Shown: positions 54,201-64,000 of the stretch, piece after piece
Layout of the letters: the number at the start of each line of letters is the position of its first letter
Position numbering within the stretch: position 1 is the first letter of the stretch
NCBI GenBank assembly: GCA_907165275.2
Contig: OU015665.1
Coordinates: 6,386,001 to 6,450,000 of the forward strand
Length of the DNA: 64,000 nucleotides
From: Zygaena filipendulae
Lineage: Eukaryota; Arthropoda; Insecta; Lepidoptera; Zygaenidae
Direction of reading: 5' to 3'
The notes under the pieces: generated by a model
The model's input: only the letters and a program-made list of their open reading frames with translations
The model's database searches: none
What the model was told of the DNA's origin: nothing
Made by a program: the position numbers and the translations under genes

Positions 54201-57200
54201 AGAGACCTGAAACTTGGAGGGTGTTTTCTTTGTATGACGTAGGTATCCGATAGGAAAGGATTTTTGAAAATTCAACCCCTAAGGGGATGAAAAGCGGTTG
54301 CAAAGTTTGCATGGAACAATTCCGCGGGAAATTCGAAATTACCGCGGGTGAAACCGCGCGGGACAGCTAGTATACATATATATACTATATAGGTACAGAA
54401 ATTGCTCGTTTAAACTTAAAAGATAGTAAATAGATAGATAGTTAGATGTAGATATTACCGGACGCCCTGGTACGGCGGTAGTCGCCGCAGTCGCGCGGGG
54501 CCGCGGGCGGCGGCGGGGGGGACGCGCCGCGCGACGACTCCACCGACGCCGAGCGGCTGTTGGAGCACTTGTCGCGGGACTGCGACGCCCTGCCGACAAC
54601 ACACAACACAGTCCCTCGCATCAGCCGCGACAGACGTCCACGACCACGGCGCGACGCGACGCGACGTGACGCGACGTCACGAAGACGAATGCTTATCCCC
54701 CCGCTCCACCGCAGTCTTATCGTGTTCTTGCAGTTTTATAATCCACAAACTGTCCCCCACGGATTCACCCGCAGTAATTTCGAAGTTCCTGCAGGAATTC
54801 CAGGATGAAATGAAAATATACGTATATACCTTGCTCTTAAATCACTCTATCTATTGGTGAAAACCACATGAATATCCATTCAGTAAGTAGTTTTTGAGTC
54901 TATCGACAACAGACAGACCGACAGATGCGGCGGAGGACAGACACTTTCTACTTTTCTTTTCCTTCTCTCTCTCTACCGTAGGTTGACTATGAAAACATTG
55001 CTTTTAACTTTTGCTTTTTGTAAATATGTTTCTTAGTGTGCAATAAAGTATATTTGATTTGATTAATTATTATCGATTGTCGAGCCTTAGCCATAAGCTA
55101 AGGGGGCTGAGCAGTGAGGAAGAGTTGGCGGGGTTACGATAGGTACCTGCGGCCGCGCACCGGCGGCGCCTTGTACTGCGTGCGCGCGTTGAGCCGCTGC
55201 TTGGCGTCGGCGATGTGCGGCGGCGGCTGCGCGGGCGCCGCGGGCAGGATCTTCGCCTTGTCCGCGCACCACTCCACGTGCCGCTCGAACGCGCGCACGC
55301 CGAACGCGCGGTTGCAGTGCGGGCACCGCTGCAACTCCGCTGTCGGCTGGAATTGGGAAATCATCACACGAAATTATGGATTGGCATAGCGATTGGTCGA
55401 GGCGGCGCGGGACCAACCCCCTTAGCCAAGAAAACTAAGGAACAAATCGCCATGTCACGTGGTCACGTAAAATCGTTTAATCAAAAGTGGCCACTGGATA
55501 AAACGATTCCGTTTCTTAGTTTACTATGCGTTAAAGATTTCAGATTGTCAACTTTGCTAAGAGGGCAGAAGGCTGGTCTTCGCCCAGCGAGTAAGCCTCG
55601 CTATTAGGCGGGGCAATGCCGCCAGCTTTCCGGGCACGCTACTAGCACAGCTGTGGAGGACTAGGGCCACATTTTTTATTTGTAAACTAGCTGTCCCCCG
55701 CGGTTTCACCCGCTGTGATTTCGGAGTTCCCGCGGGAATTCCGGGTAAAAGCGCCTACCTATCCTTCTTCTCTGTACCCCTGACAACGTGTATGCAAAAT
55801 TTAATGATGATAAGTCCAGCCTTTCACGCGTGATGCCGTGACCAAGGGAAATATGAATTCATTTCTATATCTATACATCTATATCTATATATATAAATAA
55901 AATTGAAGTGTCTGTTTGTAATTCCAAATTAACAGCTTTTCACTAAATGTATATTATGAAAGTACCAAAAGTAGAAGTATGCGATACTTCCATAAAAAAA
56001 AAAAACAACTTTTAAAATTTTTATCTATCTGTTGGACTGTCTATCTGTCTGTCTGTTTGTTTTTTTGTTCCGGACATGGTTCCGGCTAATCTCTGAAACG
56101 TCTGGACCAATTTTAACGGAACTGATGTTATATAGGTACACGGTGAAATTTTCGTATTGAAATTTGCTTTATAGTGAATTTCAATATGAAAATTTCACTG
56201 TGTACCTAACGAGTAAAGTTCCTGCAGGAATGCCGAAATTTACGCGGGTGAAACCGCGGGCCACAGCTACAGCTAGTATACTATACTATAGATATCTATT
56301 TAGTTAGTACTTTGTTTTTTTTTTTGTATTACATATTTATTACTTTAATTATTAATTGGAACATAGGTATTATGTACATAATATAGGTGCCTATACTCGT
56401 ACCCATATTAAAGTCAATTGTAATTTGTACAATATTTTTTGACAATCTTTATTGGCATAATATGTATAGTAGAAATTGACATAAGTAATCGTAGAGGTGA
56501 AACAAGATGTCAGTAGGTACATATTATGTAGTCACCGTTGTTAGATTATAATACCTAATAGCGACCTAGCTTCAAAGATGGGGCTAGTTTATGTGAAAAT
56601 AAAAATAATAAGGCGGATAAACCTGCGACAATCTGCTTGCCTTCAATAGGAAAAGAACTATTATCGAGGAAAAAAATAGTGTTAACAGAACGCGTGATTG
56701 CAGGCATCTACTTGCCACTTGCATTTTCCGTTCCTTTTTCACGCACTTCCACGGCGGAGTAAGATACAAGTAGATACAATAAGGTGTAATGTTCGTTATT
56801 TGGCTAGTTCTAAAATTTTGCTTAAGAATACGGACGTAAGAAGAAGAAAGAAGTCTATAAGAATATCGTACATGTAATTTCAATAATATTATACCGTAAA
56901 ATAAATATTAGCATAACAAGAAGCATTCGTTTACGTTAGGTACGAGCGAAGATAATTTGTATATAGCTGCGAATTAAAACTTGTCCATCATGTTTGTCAT
57001 ATTTTTTGTTTGAGAATCAGGAAATCCTAGAGACGTGCGGTAGAGAATAAAAAAAATTAAGAATTCATAAGTAGGTAGGCCAAAAGTATCTACAAAAGTT
57101 TCAGTTACGCAACAGTTTTACCTCACTAATGGATTCATGTTGATCGGTTGGCATCCTTTTTTTTACATTTAGTTAAATTTTGTTAAACATAAATCCATCG

Positions 57201-60200
57201 TACCACGAGAAACAGCTCAAGCTACCGGTTGTTAGGGTCACAGAGACAGACAAACTATTATCATTGTCATTTCGTCGCTGCGAGTGCGAAACTGCGTAAG
57301 AGCAGTTTGTGAATACCGCGTAACAGTAAAACACGCAAAATTAGAAAAATCAAAAACAAAATCTAAGCCAACTAAAAGTAAATTTATGTTATTTTCCAAT
57401 GAAGAAACTTGTAAAGAAGAAGCTGTTAAGTTCAGTCGGAAATGAAATCGCTGAGATATTAAGTTTTTTCTTCCTCCTGTCAAAAAGGAAATACGCGGTT
57501 TTTACAAGTTGCTTTTACGCGGATTCGCACGCGCAGCGACGATTTGGAATTTTTTTCAAATTAATAAGATCTTACAAAAGGTGTTTAAAAAAATTTTTTT
57601 CTTCACATAATATAAAGTGTAAATAATAATTAATCTGGAATATGTGAGGTGCCTTACCTTTGTAATAGCATTTCTAACAGTTTGCGGTTTTGGTTTTGGC
57701 GTCGCTTTAGCTGTAACGGGCGGACTTTTCTCCAAAAACGGACTGTTCTCCGGAAGACCAAAATTCTTTGGCAAATATTGTTCCAAGTCAGTACCTGTAA
57801 GTAGGTAATATATGTAGTGAACTCATACAACATCCACTCTTGTCAACATTGTTAATTAAACAGTACAAGACTAGCAGCATGTCTCATTTGCATCAATACA
57901 GATCAAGATATTATATTATACAGGTGTGTCCCGTAAATCGACGTCAAGCAGAACTAGGTGATAGGCGAAGACCGGCTAAGTCATAACAGCTGTTAACCGA
58001 AAAATATCAAAATCTTTGCTATTCCCATTTAAAAAAAAGGACAGTCATTAAAAACTTGTTAAAAACTGACGAAAGCAATAATTTTGAAAACTTCATTGGC
58101 AAAAACTTAAATTTTAAGCAGTTGTTGTCAGAAACACTATTCAGGATTACACAATAAGAAAATTGAAAAAAAGTTAAGATTTGTAGCAACAGGAGTTAAA
58201 GAACCGTCCCAGGGTGTAAATTTTTATATTTTTTATAAATTTTAAAGATTTTTTTTTACATTTTTCTATTAAGTTATGACTTAGCCTATCACTCGGCTCT
58301 GGCTTGACGTCGATATAGTATAGTATTTGTATAGTATTTCTTCATAGCTACCTACGCCCATGTCAATTTCGGGATTTCCCCGGGAAATTTAGGATAAAGT
58401 AACCTTTGCGTGTTAATCCATGAAATACTGTCCAATTTCTAAAAACCTTTCAGTCGGTCTCGTGATTAAGTAACAAACAGGGGCCGATCTCGTTGTTTTA
58501 CCATATTACTCGTACCAAAACAAAACCATGGTTTTTAGATTTTTTAAGATCGTGACGCTCGTTCAAGTTTGGTCAAAGATTATTTTCAAAATAGGAGTTG
58601 AATATTTTAGAGTTTCAACTTGCTATAAATATTGTTTTAATTTGACGTTTAAAAGGTTTTGTTTTGATAATGTCGTTATGAATTAGCGTCATCAACCTCC
58701 AGAAACATCCAACATCTTCACCATTTGTAATATTAGTAGGACTACACTCATAGTTCTCTAAATATAGCAAGACAAATAGAACCACGCTAAAGAGCTAGTC
58801 ATCGAGAGGGCAATTGTTCCGTGCAGCGAGCGTCATGTTCCAAACGTGATGCTTATTGCGAAAGACAATCCATGCATTTAATTAATTATGAAGCAGAACC
58901 CATTCTACGTTTGAGGTGAATGTATGGTGATTAGTTTTGGGCGTGTTATGTGGGCGGTATTTTTAACTCGAGCTAAGGACTTGTAATTTGTAAGTACCTA
59001 CTATGTATTTATGTAAAATGTTAATTTACTTTAGGCCTAATATTATTGGATGGATGGTGAATTAATTGGATAAATGAATACTAAATAACAGGGAAGAAAA
59101 TATCGCCACCCGGTGTAAAAATCATATCTTCTAAAATATTACATACTGCAGAATTATTATCTATCAAAAATATTTTACATTTTTTACTGTTAATTTCTTG
59201 CTATCTCAATAATAATCAGTGGATATAACTTAAAGTTAAAAAAGAAGTTAGAATTTCGATTAACTCGTACCTATGTCTAAACAAATTACTTAATTGGTGC
59301 TTTTATTTTATTAATCCTGTTGTTTTAATAATGTTAATTGATGCGCTCATCGGAACATGTGGTTTGATATTTGTAGAAATTAGGGCAGTTATAAAATAGG
59401 TTCTTGTTAAACAGGACGCATCTTTTAATATGCGGTTAACTCCCGTAACTCCAGTGAGTTATTTTATGAGTATAGAGGGGGAGCTAAGGAAGTGGTTTTT
59501 ATATTGTACTTACAACAGTTTTTGTTTCTACAACCGATCTCATAGAAAAATTCAAGATGTTAGATACATACGTAAATGTTCACCTATCTTTATTGAAATT
59601 AATGTATCGTGTTTTTATTTATTGCCAGAAAAGGACAAGGTAGGTCAGCGTTGAGCAGCGCTACTTACTATATTAGTTGTTTAAAAATAGTATACTTACC
59701 TATTTATTTATATTACCCCTTAATTCAATAAAAAATAAAAAACCCAAGATGAGTACATCTTCACAAGAACAGTGCAAAAATTGGAATTGAGCGGTAATTT
59801 TATGCTGGTATATTATTATTAGTTTATTACCCTCGACAAAAACAGCTTTACGTCGCGCGTCGTAGGTATATGCTATGGTTGTATGTATGGCAGTATGGGT
59901 AAATATCTAATTGGTGTTTTCCAAATCCCCCTTATGCCATTTTAAAGTAGGATACCACATATTAAAATGTGCTTTTTGCAAGGAGCGTAAATCTTGATGG
60001 TTTTTTTTATGCTTACCTATAGGTACGTATATCAATGAAATTACCGAAGACGAATAAACGCGATGTTACCACTTCCTTAGCTCGTGCATTAGCATCTGCT
60101 GTAATGCGTTCACATACCTACGTCTATCACACAGCTACGATGGGATTCAGATTAATCGGTTGGCTCGGAATGTTATGTGACTTATGAAACGACACAGTTC

Positions 60201-61069
60201 ACCCACTCACCAGAATTAGCACCGCTCGCCGTGGCCAGCCCTTATTACCCACAAAAACAAAGTATAGATGTATAAGTGAACACAGTTTTAATACACAAGT
60301 ACTTACCATGCAAAAAAACTATCTACTCAAAATACCGACAGGTTACTTGAAACTTCAGCTGCACCTACCTATACTATGATTGCGATGATTTTTTTATAAC
60401 AATTATGTTTGGGATCTGAATCAACCAAGATAAAAACAAACAATAGACATGCAATGATATCAAAGTGTATTTATAAGAAAATCATAAAGTCAATTTTTTT
60501 ACAATTCACGCTCAAAATTTTAAAACTATCATTTCCATCATAAATCTAAAGAATATCTCTGTATATTACAGCAACATCCGAACACAGGTAATATGACTTT
60601 TAAACTGTCGTCTAGCCACTTACTCGTAATATTATAATATGCAATATGTATAACGCAAGTTAGACGAGTTCTTTGTGCTACAATCATAGGACGATCCTTT
60701 ATAACTTTTAATTATAAAACAATGATTAATTACCTTCGCGCCTTTGTCGGGACGAGTCGAAAGTTTTTCTTTTCTTCACTGTCATCTTCTCGCATATTTT
60801 CACGTGTTTAGCCAACGACTGCGGCACAAAGGTCCGCCCGCAGACCAGGCACGGCAGTAGGGGCAAGGGTGCCGCGGGTTCAGGCACCACCGGGGCCCGG
60901 GGGTGGGTAGGCACCGGCGGCGAGGGCGGTGGGCCCACGCGGCTGGGCGGAGGTGTCCGCATGAGCGGCCGGAACAAGTCGCCATTAGCGTGTGACGGAA
61001 CCTCCGCCGGCTCCGGTGACGGGTTGCGAGAAGACTTTGTTGAGTTTTGCTGCTGATGTTCCTTTTTGC
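48206..61069 (-). CDS. ZC2HC1A: Zinc finger C2HC domain-containing protein 1 family (ZC2HC1A-like), 5' incomplete
   Basis: Function in this family is poorly known. Exons (minus): 60734-61069, 57658-57794, 55147-55346, 54459-54589, 53437-53584, 51531-53258, 49834-51402, 49029-49270 and 48206-48444. Phases agree throughout, giving about 1576 codons. The first C2HC finger [20 protein letters not shown] is followed by [17 protein letters not shown]. The second is [20 protein letters not shown] with ARTQYKAPP. The C-terminal [28 protein letters not shown] zinc ribbon and stop match vertebrate ZC2HC1A, which is only ~325 aa. Exons 6 and 7 add about 1,100 residues of charged, Ser/Asn-rich sequence with a coiled-coil-like Lys/Gln run at the start. 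The last exon has an Ala-rich tract. The first exon listed starts in mid-codon, so at least one 5' exon lies beyond 61069 and was not identified. The donors at 51531 (GTTACG) and 49029 (GTGGAT) are weak but required by phase. Confidence 0.88.
48528..48717 (-). repeat. Family A copy (ZC2HC1 last intron)
   Basis: Full minus-strand head GGGTGAAACCGCGGGGCACA GCTAG with the tail AACCGATCGTCATAAAATTT TGCATACAC. Confidence 0.78.
49834..51402 (-). CDS. ZC2HC1A: ZC2HC1 giant exon 7 (523 codons)
   Basis: A single open exon in phase with its neighbours. It starts [20 protein letters not shown] and contains acidic [13 protein letters not shown] and many Ser/Asn/Thr. No known domain is recognised. It is AT-rich, in contrast to the GC-rich flanking exons 8 and 9. 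Confidence 0.85.
51531..53258 (-). CDS. ZC2HC1A: ZC2HC1 giant exon 6 (576 codons)
   Basis: Open over its full length and in phase. It opens with a Lys-rich, probably coiled segment ([20 protein letters not shown]) and includes a small Cys cluster CPCVPC near 52690. Otherwise it is acidic and low in hydrophobics, probably disordered. Confidence 0.85.
53920..54070 (+). repeat. tRNA-derived SINE
   Basis: A-box-like TAGCTCAACGG (53929-53939) and B-box-like GGTTCAAAT (53976-53984) have tRNA spacing, then CGGTGAAGAAAAACACCGTAA, a phrase I associate with insect SINE bodies. It does not fold into a functional tRNA cloverleaf. Confidence 0.6.
54125..54371 (-). repeat. Family A repeat, tail type 4 (ZC2HC1 intron 4-5)
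   Basis: GGGTGAAACCGCGCGGGACA GCTAG at the right. The tail (GGGTGTTTTCTTTGTATGAC) is the reverse of the tails at 14535 and 14752. Confidence 0.78.
54740..54935 (+). repeat. Family A repeat, tail type 3
   Basis: CCCCCACGGATTCACCCGCA and CCTGCAGGAATTCCAGG head, then AAACCACATGAATATCCATT. Confidence 0.68.
55000..55070 (+). repeat. Retroposon 3' end
   Basis: TTAGTGTGCAATAAAGTATA TTTGATTTGATT resembles common insect LINE 3' termini. Confidence 0.4.
55417..55567. mobile_element. 151-bp MITE (CTTAGC ends)
   Basis: The ends CCCCCTTAGCCAAG and, inverted, CTAAGAGGGCAG. An internal inverted pair, ACTAAGGAACAAATCG / CGATTCCGTTTCTTAGT, surrounds CACGTGGTCACGT. Related sequence lies at 61805-61975. Confidence 0.55.
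55687..55815 (+). repeat. Family A repeat
   Basis: Well preserved head GTCCCCCGCGGTTTCACCCG and GAGTTCCCGCGGGAATTCCG, then CCCTGACAACGTGTATGCAA. Confidence 0.78.
56030..56275 (-). repeat. Family A copy interrupted by a foldback
   Basis: Minus-strand head GGGTGAAACCGCGGGCCACA at the right end. The body is split by the 76-bp hairpin at 56133-56208. Confidence 0.7.
56133..56208. mobile_element. 76-bp foldback with 32-bp arms
   Basis: The left arm 56133-56164 (TAGGTACACGGTGAAATTTT…) pairs with the right arm 56177-56208 over all 32 positions if two G-T pairs are allowed. The loop is TGCTTTATAGTG. Confidence 0.75.
57795..60733 (-). other. ZC2HC1 intron 1 (of those visible)
   Basis: AT-rich intron with no coding signal or clear intact mobile element; a decayed family A scrap near 58370-58395 (TCCCCGGGAAATTTAGG). 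Confidence 0.45.
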
Positions 61070-61804
61070 CTGCAACAGTAGAAGCGAGCCGTATAACATA
61101 TAGCTGGCCGAAAAGTCTTCTACGATCTATGTATGTGTGTAAAGTGAAAAAGAGAGCCTAAAAGAATCTTGACTGTAGGTACCTACTATCTACATTGATT
61201 TATGTCCGCGCATGCTTTCAATTGCATTATTCGGGGTTCCCTGGGGAACTCCATTTGTAGTACCGAGGCAAAAGTTAAAATATAAAGTCAGGACATTAAG
61301 CAATTACAACTATGATGTGCAACTACAACTACAAGTTTTTTTGAAATCTGATAGTATTATGTACGATGCGTAATCAAACTAACGGATAAACAGACAAAAA
61401 ACTTAAACCGTAACGCCATAATCAGCTGTTTTGTGCCATTAAGTACAACATTCTTTTTTTTTTAATTTATCTTCAATGTATTTTACAGTTTTATTATGTT
61501 AATATGTGGACCTTAAAAAATATTTTGAATGTTTAAAAGTTAAAACCTTGATCCTCGGAGGTATTCGCTTGGGTAGCCTCCTACGTTTCGGTCAGCCAAA
61601 ACCAAACAAACCAAGCGCAAGCGAATACCGTACTAATGGGTTATAGATACCGTTCAAAATGCCGTGCCTCATGTTTTTGAATTTATTATGTAGAATCCAC
61701 ACCCACGTACATATACCTACCTACTACGTATATTTGCTCATGATGATATTAATTTGCAACCAAGAGTGTCGTTTTATTTTTAAGTGTTATGGGATGTCGA
61801 TCTA

Positions 61805-61975
61805 AGCTACATAAGTCGTCAATCTATGAAAACTAACGAACGTATCGTCATGTCACGCTTGGTCACGTACAATCATCCAATCAAAAGTCTAGTCTTACGT
61901 GACCACGTGACGTGACGATTCGTTCCTTAGTTTTCTATAGCGATAACGGCTATAGATTGTCGTCTTGGCTAAGGG
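61805..61975. mobile_element. Palindromic MITE-like element (CTTAGC family)
   Basis: Left GAAAACTAACGAACGTATCG and TCACGCTTGGTCACGTA are mirrored on the right by TACGTGACCACGTGACGTGA and CGATTCGTTCCTTAGTTTTC. It ends TTGGCTAAGGGGGCAG, as in the 55417 element. Confidence 0.55.
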
Positions 61976-62486
61976 GGCAGTACAAGTGGCGAATAATGTC
62001 AGTCTCGGTGATCGCGTGACCTAGGTCGCAATTTGCCTAATCAATATGGAGGTAGCGGCTGGCCGGTGGCTTGCGTCATGTATACCTACCAACTATGTGT
62101 CCCTGAGTGCCGCTGAGACTGACATAATTTGTTTTTATAATTTTTCTTCGGACTAGAGAAAAAATTAACCTTTGCATGAGCAGAAAAAGTATTTACACGT
62201 AAAATTTACTTTTTGGGTGTTTATTGAAAAGTTTTTTATTTCCTGAACAAAATTTTGTATTTTTGTAAAACTTCGTGGTCTGCTTTTATTTAGCAAGAAT
62301 TTCCTTATCCCAACTCTTTTTACCGACGGCGTCATAAAAGTATTGGTACGGGATGTTTTTTTTTCAAAAGCGGGTCCAATTCTCCATTCGAGCATAACTA
62401 GCGTTTATTTCTACGATATGTACTACATTTTACAGAGCTGACTAGCACTAGATTTCCTTGTAAAAAAAAACAGTTGAACGATGCAG

Positions 62487-62621
62487 CTAAACCATGCGCA
62501 ACTGCCAGTGATCAATAAGCCATTCGCAGGAGAACTGACCGTTCTTCGTCCACGTCAAGTTCACGATGGGTGTTCCGCTAATTAATTCTAAGTGAGCGCT
62601 GAATGACTGCTTCCTTTTCAT
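62487..62621 (-). other. Isolated 44-codon reading frame
   Basis: ATG at 62621 to TAG at 62487. It encodes a sequence rich in Trp and His (TWTKNGQFSCEWLIDHWQLR). A TATATAT stretch lies just upstream. Nothing links it to a gene family; it may be chance or a scrap of a transposon. Confidence 0.2.
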
Positions 62622-63149
62622 AACCATATATAGGTAAACGAACCGCGCGCAAATGTATCATATTGAGTTTTGGATTTTTATTATACCTAGGTACTATAAC
62701 TATAGTTAAATAAATAAAAAAAAATATACCTAACTAGGTACATAATAAATGATGCGTTACAGACTACAGTCAGTGCAATCTTGAGTTACCTACGTAAATT
62801 TTTGATGCAAAGCTTACTACGAGTTCCTACCTGTTAGTAACGGATGAAAATATTATGACTTTATGAATCCGTGAGTATCTATATTTATTAACATAATATT
62901 ATAGACAATTAAGTAACTATACTGTAGATAATTCACACCACTACTACTACAACACGTACCACATATACGTAGATAGATATTTTCGATATTAGTTACCGCA
63001 TTTAAATTGCATTATTTAGCATTCAGAGACCATCAGAATGAGTAATTCTCCATTGGTTTTTTGCATTCCATGGTTTTTTGTCAATTTATCAGTGAATAGA
63101 GTGTTTAAATTGTACTGTAATTTGATTTATTTAGAACGATTTTTATTTT

Positions 63150-63215
63150 GAAAGAACTTTATTGCACTTTATTGTACAAAAGGCGGACTTAATTCTTAAG
63201 GCCTTTTGAAGAAGA
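63150..63215 (-). repeat. LINE-type 3' fragment
   Basis: AGAACTTTATTGCACTTTAT and AGGCGGACTTAATTCTTAAG GCC, the same family as 35860-35970. Confidence 0.45.
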
Positions 63216-64000
63216 TATATTAATGGGTAAAAAGATGAGTGGCCAAAGTTAATCTCAATGTTCGTATGCGAATCCCAATTGAGTGCTTTCAAGTGGCGCT
63301 CGCGCATGACTCGGTTGCTAATAAAATTGACTCCACTCGGTACTGACTATACCGACTCTCGGCAACCAATAACACGGTAAACTCATTTATAGACGTCGCC
63401 CCTTACTTTATTGGCTCTATTTAGCAGAAGTAAGAAGGAAAAAAAATATTTTTCTTTCCAAATAATGTTTTGCACAGTTTATAAAATGCCAGTCTCGTAA
63501 AAAGGTTTGTTAGAGTTAACCTTTTCTGAGAACGCTCAGCGCGCAGCGTTCCAATCAAACGGCATACACAGCGCATTCACACGTGCCTTGAACACATATT
63601 ATGTACTATTCGTACTTGTTTATAACTGCGAACGGCACCAAGCGAACCGCTGTCTGCGACCAACGGCTGACCCGGCCGGTTCTCATCAATGTATCTGGCT
63701 CAAGTGAAAAGTTGTGAGCGTAGCATTTAAAGTAATCTGAAGTACTTAAGTATTTAATATGTGTGGAGTAAGTACATGGAATACAGATTACTAAGCACGA
63801 ACAGAACACTCTATAATATGAGCATACAGAAACAATATGGTTAACATCTGTTTTGAAGAATAATGCAAAAAGCTTTTGAAAATTATCCTAAACAGTGACA
63901 GGTTTTTTTTGGAAAACAAAATTTTGGATTCTAGAGCTAAAAACGAGCGACGACGTTTCTTTCGTACACGCTATTTTTGATATGGGATTTAACAGAATTC

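Larger units (their letters stand above)
61070..64000. other. Upstream / 5' intron sequence of the ZC2HC1 gene
   Basis: The missing 5' exon(s) should lie here or beyond the window. I found no convincing exon. Contents are a decayed CTTAGC-type element (61805-61975), a short isolated minus-strand frame (62487-62621) and a LINE-type 3' scrap (63150-63215). Confidence 0.4.

Noticed and set aside
63507..63809. Candidate first exon of the ZC2HC1 gene
   Set aside because: Open frames exist on both strands, but no donor gives the required one-base phase with a plausible family N-terminus.

Overview
This window is nuclear DNA from an insect, almost certainly a moth or butterfly. The genes are spliced with GT-AG introns and consist of short exons in long AT-rich introns. 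Intergenic and intronic space is packed with degenerate mobile elements, many carrying the GC-rich word GCGGTTTCACCCGCG next to TCCCGCGGGAATTCC, a kind of repeat I associate with Lepidoptera. There is no bacterial, organellar or viral-genome layout.

Layout, left to right. (1) 817-1446 is a 630-bp terminal-inverted-repeat element. (2) 2511-11694 (+) is ISCA2, a mitochondrial iron-sulfur assembly factor in two exons; its only intron is inflated by a nearly 7-kb BEL/Pao-type LTR retrotransposon (3263-10227, antisense) that carries a damaged retrovirus-like envelope region and a 46-bp tandem array in its leader. (3) 12142-15184 (-) is a small two-exon gene of unknown function, tail-to-tail with ISCA2 and apparently sharing a bidirectional poly(A) signal. 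(4) 15185-25747 is about 10.5 kb without a recognisable gene, full of repeats. (5) 25748-36280 (-) is SDHA, the flavoprotein of succinate dehydrogenase, with all 12 coding exons placed and joined in phase (656 aa). (6) 36281-42140 is a head-to-head intergenic region between SDHA and TAF11, occupied by a foldback-like element into which a 2.8-kb hAT-type element has inserted. (7) 42141-45598 (+) is TAF11, a TFIID subunit (5 exons, 319 aa). (8) 48206-61069 (-) is a ZC2HC1-family zinc-finger gene (9 exons visible, start outside or not found), greatly enlarged by two giant central exons. (9) 61070-64000 holds intron or upstream sequence and repeat fragments.

The genes are ordinary housekeeping genes: ISCA2 helps mature mitochondrial [4Fe-4S] proteins, and succinate dehydrogenase (complex II), of which SDHA is the FAD subunit, also needs Fe-S clusters in its SDHB subunit. 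TAF11 serves general transcription.

The most unexpected signal is an exact 17-base word, GTCTAGTTAATTTGTGG. It occurs three times upstream of ISCA2, three times upstream of SDHA and once upstream of TAF11, always in the sense orientation of the gene it precedes; I did not see it elsewhere. It looks like an undescribed promoter element, or a dispersed sequence kept only at promoters. All exon boundaries were placed by eye from splice signals, reading phase and family knowledge; no alignment or search was run.
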